Shown here piece by piece: positions 34,513 to 46,590 of a stretch of DNA of 64,000 nucleotides. Both the position numbers and the translations under genes were made by a program. Numbering within the stretch: the first letter of the stretch is position 1; every line of letters starts with the position of its first letter. The stretch comes from Euglena gracilis (Eukaryota > Euglenida > Euglenophyceae > Euglenales), in the NCBI GenBank assembly GCA_039621445.1, contig CP154956.1:82022474-82086473 (forward strand), read 5' to 3'. Under the pieces are notes generated by a model. The model was not told the DNA's origin and searched no databases. It was given only the letters and a program-made list of their open reading frames with translations.

Positions 34513-36207
34513 GGAGGTGCACAGCTGGGCCGGAAGTTTGAGGAGGGATTTGCAACAGAGATTATTCCGCATGGTGTCCCCCTTTTCACAAGACATTGTG
34601 TCGTTGACACCCTATCAACAGCAAATCTCTTGTACGGTATTTTTGGCCAGATGCTTTGGCCCAAACCTTCCCACCCCCAAGGGCAGTCAACAAATAAATA
34701 GCCATAAAAACCGCAAACTGACCCAGCACCGGAAAAAAATAATGCTATTTTTTGCATTTATGGCAGATTTCCCCTGCAAAAGTGATTGCTGACTGGTTTT
34801 TGGAACTCCCGGGGGGTCAGTAAAAAAAAAATGCATGACGTGAACTCTGGCATTTTTAATTCAGTAGGAACACAGTACACCCATTCTGTATTTTTTTCTT
34901 GTTTGAAAAGCTTTGTGTATGATAAAAATGACAAAAAAAACGTTCTTGAAAATTTTGTGAGGGCTCACCCTTCTGGGAGATTTTTTCTGCAAACTCTTGT
35001 AGAAGTTATTTGCTAAAGGGTTCGCTTTTGAAGGATGACGACACATGCCAGGTTGGGTTTTAGGCTGATTGAGTGGCAGAAAGTATGTCTGGTGTTTTTG
35101 AATACACCACAAACCGTTTTGGGGTCGACGTCTGTGGGAGTCTTTCTCTGTGTGGTGCCGTACACTTGCGCACTCCGCTAGCATTGGATTGTTGCAAGTT
35201 GGTATTTCGTCATTGATCTTTTATTTGGGCCTTGTGTCTGTTTACATGATGAGAACCCTGATTTTCCCCCAGTGGTTGCATGGGGAAGGGAAAGGGAGAT
35301 ATCCATCCATTTTGTCTTCCCTTCTCTGTATGTTGTCATTTTTTTTCCATTGAGGAATCTCTTTGCTGAAATTAATTGGGGTATTTTTTCTGAATTTTTT
35401 TCATCATTATGTTTCTACAGTGGTTTCTGCGTTGTGTTTTCTAATTTCTGAACATCGCTTTTCTCCAGGCCAAAAAGCACACACTTTTGAGACATTTTCA
35501 GCAGAAAGGAATCCCCTCATTTTGAACACAGTAGAAGACAGCCCCACAGAAAGTTTTACGGTGTTAGCAAAACAGGATGTTCTGAAACCCACCCCCTCCC
35601 CTGCGAGGTCAAGGGTGACCCAAAGTGCCCCCCAAGCCATCCCCCCCCCAGCTTATTGGCAATGTCAATGTTGGCAGGTGTTCAGAAGTGACAAAAAGGT
35701 GGCATTTTTTTTAATTTTTAGTATTTTTTTTAACATTGTCTCAGAGGGCCAAACCGGTTCCACTCAGGTTCGATCAGAAGGGCAAGGGGTATGGGGACAG
35801 GGTTCGAAGGGTTTAGGTGGGGGGTGTCCCTCCTAGACCGGGGGGGGGGTGTTCCGGACCCCCCCCCCCCTTGCCTGGGGTCCGGACTGACCCCTGGGGG
35901 GGGAGTACCCAGGGTAAAAATTTGTCAAAAATGCAAAAAAAAATTTGGGCGAGAAACGCCGGAAGGGGACATTTGACCTTTTTTTGGGGAGGTCCCAAAA
36001 AGTGCCCAGAATGGCACTTTTGGCCGTTTTGGGGGTCAAGGGTTTTCGGCCCGGCGCTTTGTGCTTCAAAATCAGTCACCCTGATCGCACCACTGTCTAG
36101 GAGGGCGGGGCCTTATATCCCTGGATGGGGACAGCCCATCCAAGGCTGGAGGGGTCATTGGAGGTCAGTCACTCACTGGAGGGTTACTACAGTGAGTGGA
36201 CAGGGTT

Positions 36208-36391
36208 ATTGAAACTTTTGGACAAAATTATTGAAACTTTTGGACAAAGAAATTGAAACTTTTGGACAAAGTTATTAAAACTTTTGGACAAATAATTGAA
36301 ACTTTTGGACAAAGTCATTGAAACTTTTGGACAAAGTTATTGAAACTTTTGGACAAAGTTATTGAAACTTTTGGACAAAGAAATTGAAACC
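36208..36391 (+). repeat. Left terminal array, about nine units of ATTGAAACTTTTGGACAAA
   Basis: Head-to-tail 20-22 base units with small length variants; inverted partner of 40965-41153. Confidence 0.9.
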
Positions 36392-38543
36392 ACAATAAAA
36401 ATATCAAACAGCTGAGAAAATCCTTGTTCCTTGTTCAGAGCAGGACTTTGGACAATGCAGTTTGCGAAGCAGATCAACAAAGAAACAACCTTGGTCAGTT
36501 TGGATCATCACAAGAAACGGCTCATTCTAGAGGCCTTTTCAAGCCATTCGCGCATATTATAAAAAAGGGGCCAGTATGCTTGGTCCCTCATACCATTCAA
36601 TTTCAACGTGATGACATTCATCAACTGTACAGTTGTTGTTGGGTGAGGGTGGTGCGACCCTGTCACATCATTGCTTCTGCAAAATCTGAATGTGAAGTTC
36701 CAACAAACAACCGTGGGCTGATGTTGAAAAAAGTCCTCTCATAACCACGGCAACGTTTGCTATCAGGGCAAGCAATGATGAGTTTCGCACCTGATGCTTT
36801 AGTTGGGCAAAGAAAAGCTCCGCATGGGTTTAATTGTCAACAAGGCCATGTCAACTACAATGCATATCGCACACCAAATCGATGCCTTGCTGTGGTTGCA
36901 CATTTCTTTTGAAAATTCAAAAAAAGTTCTGGCGAGGTATGGGGTCTATAATGGGAGGGGATGAGGAGGGGGTCGGTTATGGGGTGGAACCCCCCCCCCC
37001 CCCGGGGCGAAACACAACCTGTTCTCGGATGGAAATTTTTCAGCTGATGACGTCATTGTACTGAACAATTTGGGGCAGGGCTTGTATAAAATGCTTTGCC
37101 ATGGCCTTGTTGTGGCGAATATGGGGGAAGGAAGGAAAGATCCAACTGGTTGTGTGGAAATAATGAGCGCACACGTTGTGTTTTTTTATCAGGGATTTTT
37201 CTGAAAGGGACTTTCTTTGAAGAAAAAAAAATCTTAAAAAGTCCTTACACAAGCACGGTTTTTCATGTGCAATAACTCCTTTGTCGTCTACAATGTCTCG
37301 TTGCATCTGTGGTTGACAAAATGTGAACGCAAACCGCAAAACCCAACACACTAAACATCTGCACCAAGGATGAAAACGGGGAAGAAAAAAATCCCTGTTC
37401 ATGAAAAGCAACGTTATCCATAATCAAAACACGTCGGTGGGCCGCTAATCCGTCAACCCAAGGAAACAGCTTTTGTTGTAGAAATGCCACAAGTCGGTCA
37501 GCATTTGGAACATCTCTCTCCTCCCTTTTTCACAGCGGAAATGTTTTTCCAGCCACACCAGTTCATAGTTTGCAAAAAAAATACACATCAACCCTTTACC
37601 CCTCCCAAAATTGAACAAGGATGAAAAAAAGAACGAACAAAAATTCATGCAAAACCTAAATCTTGTTTTTTTTGATTGGATTTCACTTTAAAAAAAAAAA
37701 CCTTGAATGAAAACAAGGAGAAATATGGTTGATAGCTTTCTTGTGAACCTCGAATAATATTCCTTCTCGGTGGATCATGACAATCACAGAAATTTTGCAA
37801 CCTCGTTGGGATGCCACGAGATGATTTGCTCTTTGATTCCTTGGAGCCCAGCCATACGTGGGCATGGTGTGTAAATTTACTCCAGGATTCTCTCAAATTA
37901 AAAAAAAAACTGTCTCTTTGCAAATCCCAAAATAAAAAAAAATCCTGGACAAACCCAGTCTCATCCAGAAACAACAGATTTGCGTCACTGATTGGGCTGA
38001 TCAACTGCGCCAGAGATCTGACATGTAGCATAAGGGAGCTGGGTGAAGACATGGGACATCACCAAAACCTGCACATGTAATAAGATCTCTGAGTTGTGCA
38101 TATTGACGTCTGGCAACCAAATTCCATCTTGCATTGCGTACATCAGGCACCCTCGATACCCTTTTGCGGGTCCATCCCATGCATTTTATTGCCCTCAGAA
38201 CTTTTCTTACACAAATTAAAGCAAAAAAAACAGAGCTTATCATGAGGGGGGTGTTCCCCCGCGTCCCCCCCCCCTGCGTCCCCCCCCCTCGCGTCCCAGA
38301 TTTTGGCCGGGCACATTTTTTGGTCAACCAAAGGAAAAGTACATTTGGGTGACACCAAAGACAGTACAAATTTGGGTGACACCGAAGAAAACATGTTGAG
38401 GTGGTTGGGCCACAGTTCCCACCCGCATCCCTCCCCCGTCCCCCCCCCCTCCCAAACCACCCCCGAGTAAAATGAGGCAGAAAAATGCAAAAAGAAGCTC
38501 TGTTGGCCCTTCGATGGTCTTTTGAGACACAGTCTATATCAAG

Positions 38544-38627
38544 AACTGCGTCTTAAACGCAGACTCTGACCTGAGTCTGCGTTTCGAAACGCAGACTCAG
38601 GTCAGAGTCTGCGTTTAAGACGCAGTT
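38544..38627. repeat. 84-bp perfect palindrome
   Basis: 38544-38585 is exactly the reverse complement of 38586-38627, with no spacer, centred on TTCGAA. It starts AACTGCGTCTTAAACGCAG. It sits two bases outside the TTAA at the left edge of the nested element and shares the GTCTGYGTTT motif with that element's ends. Confidence 0.98.
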
Positions 38628-38633
38628 ATTTAA

Positions 38634-39849
38634 GGCTGTGTTTATAAAGCAACATGGCTTTGGTCAAAGTCTGTGTTTCTCAACCTCGACGACGGACGGC
38701 AGACTGACGACAGATTTTTGGGACAAAGCGAAGATGAATTAGGATCCGCTGCACAGCTCTGGGACGGCCGGAAACCTCAGAATGAGAATATGTGGCCGCC
38801 GGGCAGCTTTTGGCCACCGTCTGTGGTCTTCCGAACTAGAATCCTTTCGAAATAGTGGTAACATTACCGTTAAACATGGGAACATATGTGAAAGATGACA
38901 CAAGATTACATCGTCTCCTTCCTTTTGCATACCCCATTTTGCGTGCTTCACTTTGCAACGTTGATGAGAATGCTCTGGGCGCTGCACCCACGATCCAAGA
39001 GTTCTTTGGTAGGCTCCCAAAAGTTGATGAGCAAAGATGTTACCTAACCTAACCTTGTATGGTGATATTTTTGGGGAGCCACCCTCTAGGCCACTAAGCC
39101 CAAAAATTGACCCCCCCAAAGAGTCCCCTCCCTGCCGTTTTGGCAAATTTGTCCCCCCCCTCCAAGTGGTCGGTTCCTCTTGGCGCCGAATGAGTCTAAA
39201 CCCAAAAATTGACCCCCCCCCAAGTGTCCCCTCCCTCACAATGGCCGTTTTGGCAAATTTGCCCCCCCCCCTCAAAGTGGCCTTGGCGCCGAAGGCGCCA
39301 AAGGCCAAAAATTGACCCCCCCCCCAAGTGTCCCCTCCCTCACATTTGGCAATTTTGTTCCCCACCCCTCAAAGTGGCCATTTTCTCTTGGCGCCGAAGG
39401 CGCCAAAGCCCAAAAATTGACCCCCCCCCAAAGTGTCCCCTCCCTCACAATGGCCGTTTTGGCAAATTTGTTCCCCCCCCCTCAAAGGGGCCATTTTCTC
39501 TTGGCGCCGAAGGCGCCAAAGCCCAAAAATTGCCCCCCCCCCAAGTGTCCCCTCCCTCACAATGGCCGTTTTGGCAAATTTGTTCCCCCCCCTCAAAGGG
39601 GCCATTTTCTCTTGGCGCCGAAGGCGCCAAAGCCCAAAAATTGACCCCCCCCCAAAAGTCCTTTATTTCTGCATCATTGGGACGTTTCAGGGTCCAAATA
39701 CTGTGAACACAGTTTTCTTGGTCGGAGTCCGTGTTTAGAAACACAGACTTAGGTCAAAGTCTGTGTTTCTAAACACGGACTTCGGCACGTCAAAGTCTGT
39801 GTTTAGAAACACAGACTTTGACCAAAGCCATGTTGCTATAAACACAGCC
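38634..39849 (+). mobile_element. Nested 1.2 kb element with TTAA flanks and 45-bp inverted ends
   Basis: The left end GGCTGTGTTTATAAAGCAAC and onward to GTCTGTGTTTCT is inverted at 39805-39849 with a single 2-base indel. TTAA occurs on both sides (38630-38633, 39850-39853). TTAA suggests piggyBac, while TTA/TAA plus GGCTGTGTTT would also fit PIF/Harbinger. It carries no complete transposase. Its inside is a short open frame (38673-38855), a 118-base minisatellite, and a second inverted pair (GTCCGTGTTTAGAAACACAG and its inverse, 39727-39780). Confidence 0.75.
39100..39655 (+). repeat. Minisatellite of about 118 bases, five units
   Basis: Each unit holds CAAAAATTGACCCCCCC, GTGTCCCCTCCCTCACAATG, GCCGTTTTGGCAAATTTG and TTGGCGCCGAAGGCGCC. 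The GGCGCCGAAGGCGCC core is itself palindromic. Open frames of 80-165 codons here are repeat effects. Confidence 0.85.
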
Positions 39850-40964
39850 TTAACCTGAAATGTAACCGTAACCGGCGTTGAACTCCCTTCAAGCTGAGAG
39901 AGCAATCTTTGCGCAAAATCTTCTTGATCCTACTTTCAAGTAAAGCATTTCTCCTCCGAAGTGGTCCACGACGTTGCGGAACCCAAGGTCAGGGATGTAA
40001 GCAGAAAACAGTGAGTTGAAGGACGACCAATGACCACATGAATCGAGGAGGGGATTGTCACCTTCACACAAAAACAAAACATTTCCAATTCTCGGAACCT
40101 TTAGACAAAACAAACATCCCTGCATGGTAATGTTCACTGTACCAAGGCCATAGATTCACTTATTGGCAAGCTGGGAGGGAGGCACCTTATGCAGGTTCGA
40201 AAACCCACACATTCCTGTTGGGAGAGGCCAGACAAATGTTATCCCCCTCTTCCTCCAACCCCTCTTACTGTCCCCCATCTGATATAGTTGAGGTTCCTTC
40301 GGGCATTACAGGTGGAGGGAGGTAAATGAATATGTGGTTCAGACTCTATCAGCTCGGTTCGCATGCGAAAAGCCACGTTAGAAGATGCATTTAGCACCAC
40401 TTCACACCATGGGAACAACAATTTTAACAATCATAAAAAAACAATTTGAAACCCACAAGTGGTGAAGCAACAAAACAAGAAACCTTGGGAGTTTTCTGTT
40501 GAAGGAAAACAAAGGAAATTCTGAAGGAAAAAAAATTGCGAAACCATTCCTCTTTTCAGCCGTAATATTGTTCTAGCGCAAGTGCAACTGCTTATGTGGT
40601 CCTGCTGATGCCAAAACGGTCAGGTAAATCAAGCAATGTAGCATCTGAGGCAGGCCTGCTCAAAAAAATGTACAACCACAAAGCACCATGTTGACACAAA
40701 AACTTTTTTGTCAAAGGACATACAATAAAGGATTGCAGAATGTGAACAACAGACACAATGTACAAAATCTGGTGAACTTTTTTTTGAAAAATGTGTCTAG
40801 GGAGATCCATATTGTGATCATTTTCAGATTGGAAGGCCTGGAAAGGTTGTTGGGATACAAAACGCCGAACAGAATTGATCACTTCTGGGGTAACCCGAGC
40901 ATACTTCGTCCTTGGCATGCGTCAGGGTAAAAGAAAATAGACTGAAGGAGGAGAATCATAAAAA

Positions 40965-41153
40965 ATTGAAAGTTTCAATAACTTTGTCCAAAAGTTTCAA
41001 TAACTTTGTCCAAAAGTTTCAATAACTTTGTCCAAAAGTTTCAATTATTTGTCCAAAAGTTTCAATAATTTTGTCCAAAAGTTTCAAAAACATTGTCCAA
41101 AAGTTTCAATAACTTTGTCCAAAAGTTTCAATTATTTGTCCGAAAGTTTCAAT
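40965..41153 (-). repeat. Right terminal array, inverted copy of the left array
   Basis: About nine units of TTTGTCCAAAAGTTTCAATA, the reverse complement of the left array. Confidence 0.9.
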
Positions 41154-41230
41154 ATCTCTGGGTCCCGGCTGTAGTTACTGGGTCAGATTTGCTAAAAAGC
41201 TTTTTTTGTGAATTTCATTGACATTCCATC

Positions 41231-41259
41231 TACCCCCCCCCCTTGTCCAAGTCGTTGAC

Positions 41260-41290
<31 letters not shown>

Positions 41291-41510
41291 GCGCACACAC
41301 AAAACACGCACACACACCCCACCGTCTTTCAGGACCATTTCCATTCAACTGCTGCTATTTTGACCAAGTCGTTGACACACACCTCTTGACAATTGCGTAT
41401 TTGTAAAACGTCACCTTCCCGCCTCCTGGCCCAAGGCCGTGTCGTTGACACCCCTGTGTCAACGGCGTAATTCTTGGAACATTGCCGCGTCCTGGACAAG
41501 GGGGAAGGTA
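41231..41510 (+). mobile_element. MITE copy 1, GTGTCGTTGACAC family
   Basis: TACC, a C run, then CTTGTCCAAGTCGTTGACC at the left; CCTGGACAAGGGGGAAGGTAA at the right. Inside are (CA)n/(GC)n microsatellites, GTGTCGTTGACACC and GTGTCAACGGCG. It lies just outside the right end of the mariner element. Confidence 0.65.
41260..41320 (+). repeat. (CA)n(CG)n(CA)n microsatellite
   Basis: Sits at the GTTGACCACAC position of the MITE copy, where the other copies also carry CA tracts. Confidence 0.9.
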
Positions 41511-44500
41511 AGGTGCCATCTTTTGGGCAGTGGGGGGGAGGGGCGGGGTGTTTTCTGCCGGGGGGAGCAGAAAGCGCGGGACACGGGGCCAGCGCTGGCC
41601 TTCCAGGTGGTGTCCGGAACCCTCTCTGAGTGTTTGTGTGTGTGCTTGCCCTCTCTGGGTCCCCTCGGGTCCCTGAGGGCGACCCCCCCCCACACACATG
41701 GTACACTCCCTGGCCCTCCTGGACTGGCCCCCGCTTGTGTCACATACAGGACTGAACGGGATCCTGGAAGCCCCATGGTAGTGGGGACGACCCCACACCA
41801 TCCTGGGGTCCGACCCAGGATGTATGGGAAGCCAAACCCCACCCCATTTTATTTAAGACAGTTGAATCATGGAAAAAAAATTGGAAATTTGTATTTTGGT
41901 CAAATATGTTTGCTCTTATTTTGAATATTTTTCGCTTTTTTTGCATATTTTGATGAATTTTGAATTTGTTCCATGTTTTTTTTGCTTTTTTTTAAAGAAC
42001 TCAGAATAAGGTGACCCACCAAAAAGACCCCCCCAAAAATAAGACCCCCCAAAAAATAAGACCCCCCTTGCCAATTTTCAGCAAAAATCCAAAAATTGGA
42101 CCCCCATCAGAATAAGATGGAAAATTCGACCAAAGAAGCCTTCCCGGGGAGGGTCCAAAAATAGGTCCAAAAAGAGCGATTTTTTTGGCAATTAGCAAAA
42201 TTGCCTCAAAAATGCCAATATTGACACACGCAATATGGGGAGAAATCATAAAATGCCCCCAAAAAACCCATTTGGGGGCATTTTCACAGTTTTTTTGGGG
42301 GGGTCTTTTTTTTGGATTCCCCAACACTCGTGAGAGGGGGCAAAAGTCCTAAAAAGGAACCCAAAACCCCCCAAAAATAAGCCCTCCCCTTGCAATTTTC
42401 AGCAACGGACCCAAAAAGGAGACCTGGGGTCTTACTTTGGGGGGGGGGGGTTATCACACAGATTTTATCAGCAACAGAATATTTTTGTAAGTTGCAAGTC
42501 ACCACCTCTTATGATGCTGGGGGGGGGGATGTGATTCGCATTTTGCGCATTTTTTTGCAATTTTTTTTCGATTATTTTCAGCACATTTTGGTGTTTTTTT
42601 TGTGATTTACCCAATTAGCATTTTTTGAACATTTTTCAATTTTTTTCATTTTTTTGAAATTTAAGTATTCCTCATAATTCCGTATAATTTTTGCAAACTT
42701 GGAGCCATTTTTGCATGTTTTTGGGCAAATTTTACATTTTTATGATTTTTGTGCCTTCTCTCTTAGATTTTGAACACCTTTGCGCATTTTTTTTGCGCAT
42801 TTGTGCATGTTTTTTCGAGACTGGTCTGGCGCATCCCCCCCCCCCTGGCGATGGTAGATGATGCTGGTATTTTTTTGTGTATTCATCAGAATCAAACCCA
42901 TTTTGAGAATTGAATGAGAATGAGAATCATGTTGAGAACAGCACATCATTTTCCACAATTATCTCATATTGACCCCCTTTTTGGCCAATTGGATTAATCT
43001 TTATAATTTCTGTGCTATTTAGGGCTAATTTAGGTCAATTTTTCAGTCAATTTTGGGGGGGTTTATTAGGCTTTTTGGGGGTCAATAAGCGGCAGTTTAT
43101 GGCATTTCATGCTCAATTCTCATCGGGGTCGAGGTTGGAGGGAACCCCGGGGGTCCCCCTCCCCCGCCTTTAAAAAAAAACCCTGGTCCAGTCCTGGTCA
43201 CGCGGCAATCGGTGACACGTCGACCCGTCACACGCTGGGCCGTGGCGCGGCTCATCCGTTTGGTCCATCATTTCTCCTCCGGGCTCCTCTTTGCCTGGCG
43301 GGCACCGGCTGACCTCAGAGGGCAAAGCGGTATGAGTGGCAGTGAGTTTTTAAAGGTTGTTTGCCCAGGGAAGGGGGGAGGGCAGAGTGCGTCCCCCAAA
43401 AGGGGGGGTATGCACATTTATTTTGGTAAACCCCAAATCTTTAAAAAAAAAAACCCTCTGGAGCCTTGATTTGAAAACGAAGTATAACCACTCCTTGTGC
43501 CAACCAGGGGGTTTTTTTCGTCTTGGACCCTTCGGGGGGTAGGGTGGGTGGTTCCGGCCAAGCCCCCCCCCCCCCGGGGGGATCCCCCAGGAGGGGATAT
43601 AGTTTTTGGCGCCGATGGCCCCGAAATTTTTTGAAAAAGCCGTTATTTTGAGCATTTTCTGCGATTTTTTTGGCCATTTTCGGGGGAAAGTGGGTGGGTC
43701 CCCTGGGACCCCCCGGGGAGTGGGGGCAGACGGCGGGTGGGGGGGACCCCCCTCCCCCCGGTCTTAAAAAAAACCCTGGTGCCAACAGGCGCTGCACAGA
43801 CAGCTTTGGAATGAAGGAAATCCCTAAAAATTTTATGATCTCTGAGACTTTTGATTTTTTCCATTTTTGCCTAAAAGAATGGTTCCCTGCTGGAATTTGG
43901 TGGAATTCGATGGGGAAACCCCACTTGGTGGGGGGAGGGTTCAATATAAGGACAGTGTCATGTTTAGGTTGGGTCTCCCCTTTTTGACCAGATGGGGGTC
44001 CGACCCCCCCCCCACCTGCCCTCTTTTCGAACCCTGGGGCGGTCTGGCCGGATGGGTGCCCTTGGAGTGGGGTTGTTTCGGCAAAGCAAAGATTTTCGAC
44101 CTCAAAAGTGACCTCCAAAATTCAGCCCCCCCGAGCCCCCCCCCCACCAAGGTGGGTCAGTGCTGACCCCCCCCTTGAGGGTTCCCAAATGAGCAAGGAT
44201 GGATATCGACCCACTTCGGGTTTATTGAAAATCTTGAATTTATCGGGTCCCAAAAAAATATCGTGGAATATCACTTTTATTGTGGTGGGTAACACATTGT
44301 TTTGTTGTTTTTCGGGCGATTTTGGGATTCTCCAAATCATAAAATGAGGATATCGGGGCACAAAATCATCATATCGGTTTTATCGACTTTTATCGACGAT
44401 ATCGGGGGGGGGTCAATTTATCCAAATTCCTCGGGACCCCCCCCTAAAAATCAATATCAATATCCACCCTTGACAGGAGCCTCTGCGCAGACTCCCAAAC

Positions 44501-46504
44501 CGCCATTTTTCCGTGTCACGGAAATATTTGTCTTTTTGCGCTTTTTTTGCCGTCTTTGTCTTCTTTGTCTCCTCCTCCCTGATCACCGCCTTGCCCCGTC
44601 TGTGCCGCAACGTGGCGGTGCCCCCCCCCCCCCCCCGCCAGCCCTGCACTCCCCGAGGAGTGGCGCATCGCCAGCTAGCTCCAGTGCAAGAGCCGCACTC
44701 GTACTATTTCCCCTCCCGGCCGTCCCTTCTGCTCTGTCCCCGGGATGCCTGAAATAGCAAAATCTGTAACAGTGAGCTGAAGGACCAGGTTTAAAAAAAT
44801 GAAATTGGAATTTGAAATTGAAAAATTGAAGAAAAAAATGAAATTGAAATTGAAATTTATTTAAAAAAAATAGAAAGCAAATAATATAAAACAAATTGCA
44901 AACTCAAAATAAAAACTCAGATTTCGAGAATTTAAAAAAACATTTATTTATTAACAAGTTTATTTGTACAAACATATGTAATATAGAAACAGTATGTAAT
45001 GTATTTATTTATTTATTATATTTATTTATTTATTGTATTTACAATATATTTTTTCGAGATATTCAAAATTCACGATTTTTTCCAAGCAAAGCAAATTAGT
45101 CTCAATGAATACTAAAAATAATCATAAATTCAGTCCAGCTGGAGGGGAAGTCAAAGCGCCTTTGCACAGGGCGTTTCAAGCCTGGGCATTTTGCTTGATG
45201 TTGCTTCATTTTTGACATATTTTGCATTTCGTGGTTTTTGACCGAGTCGGAAACCTGTAGCATTTTGGGGGGGATTAAATGGGCCATATCGAGTTATCTG
45301 AGTTATCTGAGTTAGTCGCAAAGTTGCAGCAAAACAAAACATGGTTCGGTGGTTTGATACAGAGCTCTAAGGGCTTATTTTAAGTCTCTGGGCAACTTCC
45401 TTGATTTTATTTGATTTTCGAGATGTTTTGAGGTATATTCATTAATCAAGAAGCTGCTGTGGATTCGGGGTGTAATTAGGACTAGCTGTCCAAGTGCCAT
45501 TAAATAGGGCGTTGCAGGGCTTGGTTTTTGTCATTGGGCTTCTTTTCTAACCTGCTGGCCCTGGGGAGTTATTTCCAACATACGTAAGTTATTTCCGTTT
45601 TGGTGGGGATCTGGCTCCGAAACGCAGGGGGTAACTAGGGCCAGGCACAGAATTAGGACCCGCGTAGCCCCAGCTGGGACCGAAGAACAGTGGTGCAGCG
45701 TTGGTTCTCCGAGGGGGCGGGGGTTGGGCCCCTCTTCTCCCTCCGGGTTTGTTTCGCCCTCACCCAGTCGATAAGAGCTCAGCAACCCCCCCCCCCTATT
45801 TGGCTGCTCTGTATCCTGGGTTTTTTCCGAATGTGTTGTTATGGCGAAAGGCTGAAGCACAACTGGGGAACAGGCCTTGAAGACTGGTCCTCTGCGATGC
45901 GGGCAAACTGGCAAAGGTGCACCATTTTACACCCCCCCCCCCAATGAAGCTCTGCGGAAGCACAGACAGGAATGCTTTTCTGTGCAAGTGAGCCTTCCAA
46001 CCCCAGAGGGAAAGTGGCACTGAACGAGGATCTGGAAACCCTGCAGGTGGGTGGGGGGAGGGGAGGACCCGACTCGAGTCGGTGACGGGATGATTATTGC
46101 TGAGTGGTGCTCCGACCTCTCCGGAGGGGGAGGCGAGTGGCTGGTTTTTCGGAATGGCTGGTTGGGCTCTGACCCCCCCCTTTGGCGGAAACACTTTCTG
46201 AAATTTTGGTCTGAGTGGCTGGAGTGACTGGCGCCTCTCGCAGGTGGGAAGTCAGTGGTCGGAAGGAAGCGCAGGAATTTGACTGAGTAACTTTTTTCAA
46301 AGTGACCCCAGGGGATCGCTTCCACCTGAAGGATGGCATCCCTTCTTTTCCTTTCTGACCCCTGTTTTTTTTAAGGTTAAAGTGATACAGGGGGGGTCCC
46401 CCAACCCCACCTCCCGATGGCTGGGGAGGGGGCGACCACCACCCCACTGTGTGCGGCGGACAGGAGAGCCTGTGTCTGCACAGGGTTGGTGCTTCACACC
46501 AAGG

Positions 46505-46590
46505 GGGAGTTTCGCTGGGGTGGGTCATTTTGTTGAGGTGTCGGCCTCACACATGGGAGTTCGTGGGTTCAAATCCCGCCGCATGAGGAC
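46505..46590 (+). other. tRNA-like remnant with a perfect B box
   Basis: GGTTCAAATCC (46566-46576) matches the RNA polymerase III B-box consensus, and GTGGG/CCCGC around it forms a T stem. CCTCACACA upstream resembles a Val-CAC anticodon loop, but the anticodon stem is mismatched and no acceptor stem closes. Best read as a decayed tRNA or tRNA-derived SINE. Confidence 0.25.

Larger units (their letters stand above)
33652..36189. other. Repeat-rich non-coding stretch
   Basis: Copies of GTGACTGACTGGTTTTT...GGTCGGTAAAAA (33.28, 33.68, 34.79 kb; also 29.45-29.71 kb) form a dispersed family. 36000-36110 carries a copy of the AATGGCACTTTTGG / CGGCCCGGCGCTTTG repeat also seen at 23.58 and 57.37 kb. 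Confidence 0.45.
37263..40918 (-). pseudogene. Broken Tc1/mariner-like DDE transposase
   Basis: Read from right to left: MPRTKYARVTPEVINSVRRF (40918) and DLPDRFGISRTT (near 40610, helix-turn-helix-like, followed by an in-frame TAA). Then, beyond the nested element, CVRKVLRAIKCMGWTRKRVS (near 38200, the typical linker). Next LLFLDETGF (first catalytic Asp near 37964), YGWAPRNQRA and ISVIVMIHREGIL (near 37850-37760), and RVLIMDNVAFH (second Asp near 37417). The third acidic residue is not evident. Pieces lie in different frames with stops, so the gene is dead or heavily interrupted. Family assignment (DDE_3-type, Tc1/mariner/IS630) is from the LDE and MDN motifs. Confidence 0.75.
36190..41171 (-). 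mobile_element. Tc1/mariner-type transposon, TA target sites, repeat-array ends
   Basis: The left end CAGTGAGTGGACAG (36190) follows TA (36188-36189). The right end, read inward, is CAGCCGGGACCCAG and is bordered by TA (41172-41173). Just inside, each end has an array of a 20-22 base unit (ATTGAAACTTTTGGACAAAG): about nine units left (36208-36391) and nine inverted units right (40965-41153), so long terminal inverted repeats are built from tandem repeats. The CAGTG start, TA duplication and interior DDE transposase fit Tc1/mariner (IS630 superfamily). The copy also carries a 1.2 kb nested element and a palindrome. Confidence 0.85.

Noticed and set aside
36424-36744. 106-codon plus-strand frame at the left of the mariner element
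   Set aside because: No family features, opposite strand to the transposase, no codon bias.
38544-38627. Palindrome as a transcription terminator
   Set aside because: Far longer than a terminator hairpin, no T tract, and beside a transposon border.
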